A stretch of DNA of 64,000 nucleotides, taken from positions 4,650,001 to 4,714,000 of the forward strand of contig CM031561.1 of assembly GCA_018466975.1 (NCBI GenBank). The letters are read 5' to 3'. Position numbers and translations under genes: made by a program. How positions within the stretch are numbered: position 1 is the first letter of the stretch; each line of letters starts with the position of its first letter. Under the pieces are notes generated by a model. That model was not told the DNA's origin. It searched no databases and saw only the letters and a program-made list of their open reading frames with translations. Shown here piece by piece: positions 40,801-51,427 of this stretch. The DNA is from Sparassis latifolia (Eukaryota; Basidiomycota; Agaricomycetes; Polyporales; Sparassidaceae).

Positions 40801-41527
40801 ACCGTTCGTCGTGCAGCCTCCACAGAACGAGCTCAACAGCTACTACGCCCCGGCACCACAGCCTGTGACATCATACATTCCGCCGGCCTATGAAGGCTAC
40901 GCGTATCCGCCGTACGCCGCTGCTCAGCAGCCTGTCCAGCCTGTCCAGCCAGTACCGCCGATGCCGATGCCGCTGTCTCCGCTGTCGTTCCCTCTGGACC
41001 CGACTAGGTATTATCTCCTGGGCCAGCTGGAGTACTACCTCAGCCCACAGAATATGGCACAGGACTTTTTCCTCCGTCAAAGGGTGAGCCTATTCAAATC
41101 TATGATTTTATCTCCATGTTGATGTCGGGCGTCTGCCGTTTAGATGGATTCTCGCGGATGGATCTCCATTTCGCTGATTGCATCGTTCAACCGCGTCAGG
41201 CAGTTGACGGTGGATCTGCAACTAGTCAGGGACGTCCTGACGCTTTCCAGTCTCGTTGAGGTCAACGGTGACTGGGTCCGAATGCGGCAGTGGGAGCAGT
41301 TCGTACTGCCGAATGCCATCGAGAGCACCGTTGAGACGGAGCTTCATCGTGATACTCAGTTCCAGGCGGCCGAAGAATTACTTGCTGCATACGATGGGGC
41401 GGAAGCGGGTTCAAACCCTGACGGTGAAGGAGAAGCGGAGGGAGATGAGGAGGACGAGGAAGATGTCGTGTTTGTGCTGGGCAGAGACGCGAACCGACCA
41501 TGGACACCCGAGCGACGGCCTGCCTGA
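37864..41527 (+). CDS. La-domain RNA-binding protein (LARP/Sro9-like)
   Basis: Exons 37864-38689, 38787-41083 and 41144-41527 join in phase to 1,168 residues. The start is chosen at MVSQPSAVPNSLPLSYADRA, because SYAxRAKKAQ opens many fungal LARPs. Most of the protein is disordered and Ser/Pro-rich. Around 40,620-40,790 an RGG/RGGY box is present (YDRGGHERGGFERGGYSGR). The La-type winged helix is near the C-terminus: YYLLGQLEYYLSPQNMAQDF, then after the intron FLRQR|MDSRGWISISLIASFNRV and LVEVNGDWVRMR. A very acidic tail follows (GDEEDEEDVVFV). Such proteins bind mRNA, often 5'-TOP or ribosome-associated transcripts, in the cytoplasm. No second RNA-recognition motif is seen, as expected for this subgroup. 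Confidence is high for the La module, moderate for the exact role. Confidence 0.88.
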
Positions 41528-42941
41528 AAATGGGCTATACGTTGTGACCCCTGCAGCCACAAACGTTTTGCGTCCGCGATCGCTGGGCACTTGGACCCCA
41601 AAACATCATGCAGGTATTCCTGCCATATCCATAGAATGCTCGGCAATGTCGACATATCCACCAACGAACTTTGGCATGACTGGTCATCACGCTTACTGTT
41701 CCGGGACCTTGCTCTGAATTCCATTGTGTGAGCAATCTTGGCTTTTCTTATCTGTTGTTCTATTTTCTCGATCCGCTATCGTATCCCAGCTGTTGCAATG
41801 ACAAACGATCTCCGTACGTCCCACACGTTTCTCCTCCCACGCCATAACTGCATATCATGTTGCTGAGCTCTCTTTCTTCTTGGGGTCATTCTCCATATGT
41901 TATTATATCCTCTCCGTACATATGTTTCTGTGATACACTAGGCCTGCTTCGCCTGTTACTCTTTCCTCTCTCTGCTGTTGGTTCTCGTCTGACCGCTCCA
42001 GGTCTACCCCATACGTACATCGGTCCTCTGATCATACAATGAAACTTGTCCTCGCTGTCTCGTACTGTCATTAATTGTGCAGAAACCGCTCCGGTGGACG
42101 CTGCTGTCTGACAGTTGTCTGACCCGACCGTCCGGGCGCCTTCGCTCCGTCGCATTATCTCTCAATTCAGTCCGGATCCACTATTTCAAAGACCTACCTT
42201 GGGATGGCGTAGAAACTGGCCCTTGATGCCGTGCCCTGTGTTCGTTGAGATTATCTGACGAGCGCACCATCTGCCACCAAGAGTCTCCGTGTGCAAGCAT
42301 GGTTTTATCTTCCCTTCCAGGATTTCTGAACGAACGGTAAGTATCGCCAACACCTGCTGCACACCTGCTACCCCGTTTTGCGGATACGTACCTCGAATAG
42401 AGGATAAGCGCCCGTACGTTAACGCGCACGGTTGACAGGAAATGGCGGCGTTCAGGCCTTCTGCGTCCCGCCTCGGCTTAGTTCGACTTGTCTGCTTCAC
42501 CACAGGTTAAAGGTATCGCAAATTTGACACGCAGATATGTAGAGCGCAAAGAGTGCGCAAAGTCAGGTTTGTGCATGCACCCTTTTCCCAGGTATTTATT
42601 TAGGACAGAGCATACGACACGGATGCATGTTGTCCCGCAGCCGATGAGCTGGTGAGGGGCGATAGTTTCGACCCGGAGAAAGGTCAGTCTCCTCCTGATA
42701 TGATTCGTCATGCGGGGCGCTCCTCCAAATCAGAGGAGAGCTAGATAAACGTGGCTCGAGAAGCTCATCATCGTGCTCATGTCACCTCTCACGGAGATCT
42801 TCTCCCGATCTATTGATAATTCTATCTTCATAAGTGTAGGCTGCCTGTTCCTGCTTGCAAATATAAGATGCACAGTGTGCAGCAAGGCAGCCGCCGCCGC
42901 TTGCTTCCTGCTGTTGTTCACTATTTCCCTCGTTCCTGACT
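41528..42941. other. Intergenic, no supported gene
   Basis: 3' region of the La-domain gene and 5' region of the G-alpha gene. T/C-rich runs lie around 41,730-42,020. No readable protein. Confidence 0.4.
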
Positions 42942-44876
42942 ATGCCAGCTCGTTCTCCGCCCGTGTCCCCCGTTATGCCCGAGGTTAATTGGCCGCCTAT
43001 TCCTCCACCGGCGGACTCAGAACTCGACAGAGCCCTGCGTTTGGAGGAAGAGAAGGAAGCAAAGAAGCGGTCGGACGCGATCGACCATGCGATCGAGCTG
43101 GAAAGAGAGGAAATGCGGAAGCAGCGGCATAACACGAAGATTGTCCTTCTAGGTGAGCCAAGACACGCACTAATCTCGCTATGATCTTCAAAGTGAGACT
43201 GCTACTCTGCTGCTCTGCTTCTCTCCTTGTGAACGTCAGGACAGGCAGAATCCGGGAAGTCCACGATGCTCAAGAATTTCCAGCTACACTTCGCCCCGAA
43301 GGCCTTCCAAGCGGAAACCGAAGCTTGGCGCGCAGTCATTCATCTGAATCTAGTTCGCTCAGTCAATTTCATCCTCGACCTCCTCCGTGGGGGAACAAGC
43401 AGCGGCTCGAACCGCTTCTCACCTCCGGCAAGTCTTGATGATCTTCGCCCACTGCGAATGCGTCTGTCTCCTTTGCGGCAGGTCGAGATAATCCTAGTCA
43501 AGCGGCTATCAGTGGACAACACGTCTCGTGATGCTGCCGGCATCGATGACAGCACTCCGTGGTACTACGGACGAGCATCGGAGGTTTCTATCCGAAGTGG
43601 GTCGGGATGGAAGGCATTGCTGTGTCGGCACCGGCAGCAGTTGAACTCGCATGCAGACGAGCTGGTCAGCGCAAGGCAGGTATTGGATGCTTGTAGGGAC
43701 GATATCGTGACATTGTGGTCGAATCCGACGGTGCACGCCGGACTCAGAGGGGAGGGCGTGTGTCTGCAAGAGCAGTCGGGATTGTGCGTCGAAGTGTTCT
43801 CGTTCTCGGGCAGTAACTCTATGACCAATCCTGTATCCAGTTTCCTCGACGAGGCACTTCGAGTGGGGCATATCGACTATGAACCTACATATAGTACGCA
43901 CCTACTTAATAGCTTGGATGAGGTCTCTTCTTATATCGAAATTCAGCGGACGTCCTTCGGGCACGCTTGCAGACCATCGGGGTAGAAGAACACCACCTAA
44001 CGTTTGAGCGACGTTAATATCCTTAGTCTTCTGCGTGAATTACTATTAACGGGGTGTTGTTGCACAGTCGCTTCGCGTGGTGAGAAGTGGATATTCTACG
44101 ACGTAGGGGGTGCTCGGGAACAACGAGGTGAACATTGGAAATCCATGTTTTCGCTTCTTTGATAACGGCTATTGTCCAGCGGCTTGGGTACCATATTTTG
44201 AGGATGGTATGTAGACTCCCATCACGGATTTGCTGAGGTTCTCAACACGACAGCCTAGTGAACGCCGTCATTTTTCTCTGCCCAATGTCCGCATTCGACG
44301 AAGTTCTTCTAGAAGACAGAAGCGTGAACCGGCTCGTACGTCTGCCATTCTATTTTATTGGGGAGTGTCAATGTGTAACATCTAATATGCCACAGCTCGA
44401 CTCTTTTAACCTATGGAAAACGATCTGCTCGAGCAAACTCCTTGGCGACAAGAATTTTATATTACTGCTGAACAAGAGCGACATTCTAAAGACCAAGTTG
44501 GAATCTGGAGTATCCTTCGTACGGTACGTCAAGAGCTACAACGACGAGCCAAACGATGCGGAGCATGTGTCGGAATGTAGGTTGCAGCGCTTCCATTCCG
44601 TGTTCCGGAGAATTGACTGTATGATGGACCAGATCTAAAGCGCAAATTTGTTTCTATGCATAGGCATCTCTCGCCTCGACGGAGACACCTGCACGTGCAC
44701 ATAACCTGTGCCATTGTAAGAATCCTGTGCCCTTCCCCGGCTGTCTGCGGCAGATGCTGAAGTACTGTTTATATTTCCCATAGGACATTAGTGTAATGTC
44801 CGCCGTTTTGGTTCGCAGTACGTCTTCGAATTTCTATTTTCTAAGCTGTGGTCTTGTTCTAAATTGTTGGTACTAG
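42942..44876 (+). CDS. Heterotrimeric G-protein alpha subunit
   Basis: Nine exons join in phase: 42942-43152, 43240-43893, 43947-44012, 44068-44127, 44180-44206, 44259-44335, 44396-44576, 44633-44715 and 44784-44876, giving 483 residues. Guanine-nucleotide motifs are G1 GQAESGKST (across intron 1), switch I DVLRARLQTIGV, G3 DVGGAREQR, NAVIFLCPMSAFDE, G4 LLNKSDIL and G5 TCAI. It transmits signals from seven-helix receptors at the plasma membrane. Two features place it among the expanded basidiomycete G-alphas: no N-terminal MGxxxS myristoylation signal (it starts MPARSPP) and Ala in place of the catalytic Gln of switch II (DVGGQR). GTP hydrolysis may therefore be slow or use another residue. 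The long second exon holds an enlarged helical domain. The last exon is the least certain; without splicing, the frame stops soon after TCAI. Confidence 0.87.
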
Positions 44877-45405
44877 TTAGAGAAGTTATCATTATGAAAA
44901 ATCTGGCTGCGACAGACTTTCTCTGACCGGAGGGTATCATTGTAGATAATGAATAGATTATCTTGGGCACGCACGGCCGGCTGCTGGAGTATTTTTGAAG
45001 TGTATTTTTTCTGTTGTATTTCGCGTACAATTTCTTACGAGGGAAGCGCTGCCTCCTAGCGGCAAAGACCTTGCTTGCGAAATTTGCCACTGCATAGATT
45101 CAAACGCTTGAGACGTCGCAAGCCGAGTCGGGACTTGTCGTGCAAGGTTCAGATCCACGAAGGAACCGGGGAGTCAAAAAGCGCGACAATTATTTAAGAG
45201 GGTGGAGAGACCTTTAAGCAAGCAAGGTAACATCGTGACAACCTGCTAAAGTGTGTCACGCGCTTTACGATCGTCTCACACTGGCGGTCACACGTTCCGA
45301 CGTCATGTAGGCGCAGCAAAGCTCTGACAGCAACCACCACGCTGCATACCTGCACAGCGGCGTTTTCTTAGCCATTTAACGGAATTTTTCTAATAAACTC
45401 TCAGC
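44877..45405. other. Intergenic, no gene seen
   Basis: Between G-alpha and the Pmp3-like gene, both on the + strand. No motif-bearing frame. Confidence 0.45.
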
Positions 45406-45949
45406 ATGGTTCGAGCGTCAGACGTCCTCCTCATCCTGGTGAGCGTCGAGTAGGGTGATGATTCTGTGGAACCTTTTTGAGGATCGACTCAATTGCTAGG
45501 TCGCCATTCTTTTCCCTCCAGCCGCGGCTGCATTTATTACTGGCTGCAGCTGTGATCTGCTTATCAACATTCTCCTGACAATGTACGAATCTGTGTAGAC
45601 ATCGCAGAAAGTCGTAGCTGACCCCGTCTTAGCCTAGGATACCTCCCTGGACACATAGTGCGTTAGCCACTTAGAGGCGCATGCTCGCGGACTTGTCTAA
45701 CATCTCATATGCATTAGCACGCTTTCTGGCTTATCTACAAGAAGATGCAGGCTGAGGAGCGTTATGGTCGCGGTGGATTCCAATGTCAGTCATCATGTCT
45801 TAGTGTGAATATTCGCGCTGATTATTTTGTACTTCCTAGATGTTGGAAATGGCACGTATGAGCCGTTGTATGATGGCCAAGGTATAGCACCTGGCATTCA
45901 AGCACCTGTCAACTACGGCGCCACTGCTGGAGGCCACTATGTTCGGTGA
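45406..45949 (+). CDS. Pmp3/Sna-type membrane proteolipid
   Basis: Five short exons (45406-45438, 45500-45582, 45633-45657, 45718-45784, 45840-45949) join to a 105-residue protein. Every exon is too short to stand out as an open frame. The protein has the family pattern: a first membrane segment (LLILVAILFPPAAAAF), the conserved Cys region GCSCDLLINILL, then LGYLPGHIHAFWLIYKKM as second membrane segment. The tail is hydrophilic, Gly/Tyr-rich (YGRGGFQYVGNGTYEP). Relatives are tiny plasma-membrane or vacuolar proteins linked to cation tolerance and membrane potential. The tail is longer than in yeast Pmp3 and more like the Sna2/Sna3-type relatives. Exon 3 is only 25 bases. All introns are GT...AG and in phase. 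Confidence 0.88.
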
Positions 45950-46123
45950 ATCAATGCCGGGGTTGAGTACTGAATACACTTCTTTTATGCTCGTGTGATG
46001 TCCATTGTTCACGAAAATGAGTAGATTCATGGAACCTTGTCATACTTCTGGTACCCCAGTCTCTATATTTAGATACATCAAGTTCGTATTGAGATACCGC
46101 AGCTTCCACCTGCGACACGACGA

Positions 46124-47889
46124 CTACATCACACAACTCCGCCACTCGTGGATCGTGCACGCCTTCGCCATCCTTCGGCCAGCAAAGAGGTCGAATTGAA
46201 TATTGTATTCGGCGTCGACTGGCAAGAAAATTCCGACATTAACTTCCACGCAGCGCAACTTTGGACAGAGAGCCCGTAGTAGTGGCGACAAAGAGGAAAC
46301 TGTTTCATCTATCATACGACTTTCTTCTTGGCTGAGATAGATGATGGGAAGCGATAGATACTCCATAGCTGGCCAACGTGTCACTGTTATCAACACGTCG
46401 GACAGTACCTGTGAAGTCACACCGTGTATGAGCGGACCACTATGCTCATATTTACTGGATTCCTCACCAAGAGACCTATATCTTGATATTTGCCATTGAT
46501 CTTCAGCGCTCGCAGATGCGGACAGGATTCGACCAAATCATGGACCAATGCCGTTGAGACGAATTGAATGCTGAGCTCAAGAGAGACTAAATGAGCGAAT
46601 CGCTCCCTCAGACCATCACGCAAAGCCTCCAGGCTTGCGACGCTCGAAAATGGGTGAATATCATCTCGAGAGTGCCCATTCTCGTGAGATACACCTAGAG
46701 GGTGCTCCCCCGTTATCTCCAGATGTTTTATATGTGCAAGGCCCTGCGCATACAGTTTGACGTCATTCCATGTCCCGCAGAACATGTCCAATGAGATCAA
46801 AGTCGCGGCAGATCCTGTATTCATTTTGACATAGGCATCCTTCTGCGAAATAGAGAGCAGCTTCAATGAAGGACAGCATGATGAGAGGAAAGGGCGCCAG
46901 TCGGATACAGCACCACACGGATCGACGTCAATTTCCAGCGAGCGCAGAGACCCGAACTTCCCGAGTGCCATGAGACGTGATAGGAGGTGCGCTTCCGCAG
47001 ATGATGTGGGTATGCTCATCAGCTTATATGACAGAGTTTCGATGTGAGCGGGATGAGGTAACAGAGGACACAAACTCTGTCCACTTCGAGAGACAGTGAT
47101 CCCACAAAATGTGAGATGCTTAACGGGGAGGGCCACAATGCAACCTTGTAGAGAAGTATTCACGTCTTCGAGGACACAACACAATTTCAAGTGCAACGAC
47201 TGCAATACGAAGTTTGTGGCCTGTAGTTGGAGTATGTGTGATGTTCTGAGTGTGACGTGAGTCAGCGTAAGATGCTTTAGATGCACCAATCTGGGTAAAA
47301 CTTCGCGGAAGAACGTTTCGACAACGGTGTGTTTTCGAAAATCGTACTCCAGGCTGCAGAAATTGGTGATCGTAGAGTCTTCCGCTGGATAATACGCCGG
47401 AATAAGATGGAAGCTCTGCAACTGAGGCGCAATCCTATCCCGACTCGCAAAGGCGAGTTTACGCTTTGTCTCGTTGAGTAGATAGACATTAAGTGGCTTG
47501 ATAGTGCTCTCAACTGGTCTTCTCCAGCGTTGGACACCAAGGGGTGTAGTTTCGCACTCGAATTCGCTGTGGTGGGGCTGACAGTAGGCAGTATTGACGA
47601 TGAACCGCGATGACTCGAAGAGGAAAGACTGTGCGAGTTCACAAAACGCCTTGCACGTCAATGTCAGGTTCTCTAGAGTCGCGATGGAGACGGTATTGCC
47701 ATCGGTAGTACGAAAATGAGAGAATATCGTCAGGAATATTTCGCAAGGAAATGGGAGTTCGTGTTCGCTTGTTGGAGTGGCCGTGAAACGTGTCGGAGTC
47801 AGCTGCGCCGGACTGTTGGCCCGAGGGTGAGTTGCCAGTTGTGCGCCATTGGCAATTCCGGTACCAAGGGGTTGTAAAACGTAGACCAT
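46124..47889 (-). CDS. F-box protein with LRR-like repeats
   Basis: A single long exon reads from the ATG at 47889 (MVYVLQPLGTGIANG). The F-box is HELPFPCEIFLTIFSHF, followed by LTLTCKAFCELAQSFLFES. Leucine-rich, LRR-like blocks follow (VHLKHLTLTHVTLRTSHIL, LPVKHLTFCGITVS, FAHLVSLELSI, SCPHLRALKING). F-box proteins bind Skp1 and bring targets to an SCF ubiquitin ligase; the LRRs would hold the target. The first frame stops at 46417. The homologous text continues in the next frame to 46124 (WPAMEYLSLPIIYL, SPLLRALCPKLR), so a one-base slip or a missed splice lies near 46420. The same arrangement in the split gene at 24.5-35.3 kb supports the extended C-terminus. Target unknown. Confidence 0.78.
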
Positions 47890-49804
47890 GACTTCAAGGA
47901 TATTGGACACGTATATAGCTCTTTATGCTGATGTGGAGAGGACCTTGCGTTGGTGGTAGTGCATTCGCCTTCTGAAGGCAATCCAGAAGACTATGCGACC
48001 CGACTTCGAGATTGGCCGACGAGACTACGCCGTCGTTGCAGATCACCTGAACGCCTTGGAGTTGCGTGACTGGAGTTCAGATCGCGCAGAGTGGAACACG
48101 AACCTCAGTGTTCCGTGGAGTATGAACACCTGTAGGGGGAAAATCAGATACGGATAGAAGACAGTACGCGAAAGACTCACCCGCAATGCTTCCGGCGGTG
48201 TTGCACACTGGGCGATGGCGTACTGATAGATGACTTATATAACAAAGATGAGCTTGTTCTCGTAAAGTAAAGCATTGATCTGCCATGGGCGCTATTGTCT
48301 TGTATCTCGTCGCGATGCAATCAACAACGATTGTAGTATTAGCGCTCACGACGTTACGGTGGCATGCCAACACTTTGCATCCTATGCAGCCGTGCGCCTC
48401 ATAGGACATGGGGAAGCCCAAGATGTTTGGCGGCTCCACTTCCGGCTGGAGGATTGATAAAGTCCGGAAATGGTCGATCCTCCTGGTGTAAATTTCTGCA
48501 ACCCACATCAGCAAGCAACGCTGAGTACCAAGGCAAACCTCGAGAACGCCGGCGCGGTGGTCAAAGATTATTATCATGTGCTTGACGTGATAACTAGCCA
48601 TACCGACAGCTTGCCGATAGCGGCCTAGTAGAAACAACGAGCAGACTTCTCCAACTCCCACAGTGCTGTGGCGACGTCGCCTCACGATCCTAGATATAAG
48701 TAAGCCGATGAAGCAACCTCAAGCACACAGTAAAAGTATACAAATGGGCTTGAGTCGCTCTCGCGATCGAAATCGAGCTACTGCAGCCAGTTCGGTGCAT
48801 TTTCTCTAGCTCTTGGCCACATCCCTCGGGTCTTGTGGTAGTGTAGCATTCACGGCAGGGCATTTGGTCGGATGACTGGACGAGGACCAGCGTTGGAGTC
48901 GGCACGGTTCAGGCATCAGAGCCGATGTCCTGTACTGACGAAGTCGGTGTAGAGTATCTGGTCACAAACAGTTTCACAGATTATCCTAAGCGCACGATGG
49001 GCACGGTGGCGTACCAGTGAGTTTGTTATGTGTACTCGCCAGGGATATTGGGGGTTACGAAACTAGGATTCTATCAGATCTTCGCCAGGCTGCGTCGCCA
49101 CGCGCATTGGTAGGTTCTCGAGGACCATTCTGTCAAAGAAGTTCCAGCGTTGAAAGCCTTTGGGCGGACAACGACCTCAGGCACTGTGCGGTAAACGGGG
49201 CCCGTCCTCGGTTGCATCGAATCCTATGCCACACTATCGTCACAATAAGCCTTGCAAAAAGACTATCACAGCCACGTTTTTCTGTTTTATTGCTGTGAAG
49301 TGGACAGAGGGATGATATCAGGATCTAGAAGCAGAGCAACAAATAAACGGGCTGATGAATCGAGAGATCGTGAAATATCAGGAAGAGAATTCCGCGTAGA
49401 AGTCCATCTGACTTCGCAGGTCTCCTACTACTTACCAACAACCCCCTTCCGCCAGTGCTCGACAATGTACTCATCAGTCAACGAACGGTCATCGGCAGGG
49501 AGGGTTGAATAGTACTGCATGATATGCTGATGCATCATCTTTGCCCCACAAAGCCTGCATGAAGGAGATTCAGACATAACTCAGTCTTGGACATTCTGTC
49601 CGAACGTGAGCAGACGAAGAGGAAAAGGTCTCCCTAACAGGTTCATCTCAGGGCATGATGCAGATGCAGAAAGGTGAGAGATATTTCGTATCCGGAGTAG
49701 AAGTTATCGCTGTCAGAATAGAGGACGACGCCTATACATGGTGTCAACTATGGCTGCGGATTGGGGACAGCGCTGGCTCACAAAATGACCTTCTGCACGA
49801 AATT
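47890..49804. other. Mostly degenerate intergenic DNA
   Basis: A 202-codon minus-strand frame (48077-48685) is open but its composition is irregular. A short LFLLGRY-like string hints weakly at a basidiomycete membrane protein. I do not support it as a gene. Nothing else is recognisable. Confidence 0.35.
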
Positions 49805-50660
49805 GATCGTTAGGCACTAAGCTCCAACGCATGGCGCAGTCGTGGGCAGCAGATGAGCCGCTGCGATATGTAGTAGACTACGAACTCCAGCGACTCTAAA
49901 TGAGAGAATCTTTTCATATCCTGAAGTCCTGCGAGCACGTACTCTCCCCGGGGGGGCGGAGGGGGAGGGAGGTTCCTCGTTTGCAGCCATCAGGTAGAAT
50001 AAGGCAGACTCGATTGCCTAAGAGCGTAAATCATAGCATCATCCCAAAGTCCACAAAATAGCTCGAGGCAGGGAAGATTGAGATACTCCACTGAAGTAAT
50101 ACTGGCATTCCTGCGGTAGTGTAAGACGTCCTGTTGTTTCAGTGAAGGCAGCGAGACGCGAAGAAAGGGCATCAAACCTGAAAGGCACCTCCGACTATGA
50201 AAATTACGTTTCCATGAGTCACAAATAACGGTTCCTGAGCATCAAGACGGGAGAGAAAGTCCATTTCAATAGCTGCAACTATTTCCATAGCGCAAATAAC
50301 GGTTCCTGAGCATCAAGACGGGAGAGAAAGTCCATTTCAATAGCTGCAACTCGGGGCCAGCGTGATGATAAGCACAAATAACATGGCAGAAACTCAGTCT
50401 GTCTGAGATGAGGTAACGGATGGTATCTGTTTCAGCTCGTTGGAGCAACGACGGAGGGAGATGGCGAGCCGCTTGGTACGGACTCGGAGCATCGCAATTG
50501 ATCCCGAAGGACCGTATCGACTAGAGGATGTCTCGACTAGAGGCGACATGAAACGAGAAACAGCGAGTGTACGAACGCCGGTGGTGCGCTTAACGTCAGA
50601 CACGGATATCCGAGGTACGAGGTTGAAGCAGAGTGTCTACCATCTGCCTTCGGGAGACTA
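49805..50660 (-). pseudogene. F-box LRR gene relic
   Basis: On the minus strand, pieces line up in order with the F-box protein at 46124-47889: AETDTIRYLISDRLSF (like HIETLSYKL), DFLSRLDAQEPLF (like HLLSRL), PFLRVSLPSLKQQDV, LNLPCLELFCGLWDDAMIYA (like LISLDMFCGTWNDVKLYA) and RFSHLESLEFVV (like RFAHLVSLEL). Frames differ between pieces and the F-box itself is not readable. An exact 59-base segment is repeated within it (50222-50280 and 50293-50351). It is a decayed paralogue. Confidence 0.65.
50222..50351. repeat. Exact 59-base direct repeat, 71-base period
   Basis: CAAATAACGGTTCCTGAGC starts each of two identical 59-base copies at 50222 and 50293, separated by 12 bases. It lies in the F-box relic. 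Perfect identity indicates a recent local duplication. Confidence 0.9.
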
Positions 50661-50871
50661 TGCTTAACCAAGTATGTGCCAATTCGAGGTGTTCGAGATT
50701 GACCAGTGTGACAGGACAAAGGTGTCGACAACAGCGTCTTCAAGGAGATCATGCCTGCGTGAATCCATGGCAGGGGAAATAGGACTCGAATAGTTCACTG
50801 GGACAAGACGGCAACTATTTAGCCGTCCTGCGGCCTGCTAGTGTTGGAATTTCTGGGTGTTCGAGGTTGGA

Positions 50872-50883
50872 TTAGGGTTAGGG
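50872..50883. repeat. Interstitial telomere-like dimer
   Basis: TTAGGGTTAGGG, two telomere units, in opposite orientation to the dimer at 1824-1835. Confidence 0.4.
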
Positions 50884-51333
50884 CTTAAGCTCACCGTGTT
50901 TCTATCGCTTACACGGTTGCTCCATCCTTGCCAGGGTCAAACGTGCTCATTCTCAGTTGAAACGCTACTGGTGATTTCAATACCGAGATCCCCTCCTGGC
51001 CCACGAAGCTGTGGCTTCATATTCTTGATCGGCGAGATGATCTCACGATGACGGTGAGAATACTCCGTGCTGTAAATACAGTGAGTAAACGCATTTGGCC
51101 GCGCGGAACGCGCAATGGATGGTCCGACGCGTCCTTCATCTCAGTGGTACGCCACATTTGTGGCGTAGATGGTGCTTGCATTGGCCTCGACCAAGATCCG
51201 TCTCTATTGACAGGTGACAAGCAAAACCGCGACTTTTCTTGGATGTGGCTTTGTGTGTGGCCTCTCAATCGGCGCAGCGTGCTGCAGCCGTTGCTGCGGT
51301 AACAAGACAAAGGCTTTTGGTTGAACCCTTGGG

Positions 51334-51342
51334 TATATATAG
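51334..51342 (+). promoter_or_regulatory. TATA box of the zinc-finger gene
   Basis: TATATATAG about 90 bases before the ATG at 51428, a typical core-promoter position. Confidence 0.5.
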
Positions 51343-51427
51343 AGGGCCTCAACCCATCCTTACCACCACGTCGAATTCCGTCTAAAAGTCTGTCTTCCTC
51401 AACGCCATATCTCCACATCACTCACCA

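Noticed and set aside
47935..48020. Possible tRNA-like stretch with TGGTAGTGCATTCG and GACTTCGAGATTGG
   Set aside because: Weak A- and B-box resemblance only; acceptor and anticodon stems do not pair.
48077..48685. Minus-strand ORF of 202 codons
   Set aside because: No convincing domain, irregular composition, no splice partners; a LFLLGRY string alone does not support a membrane-protein family.
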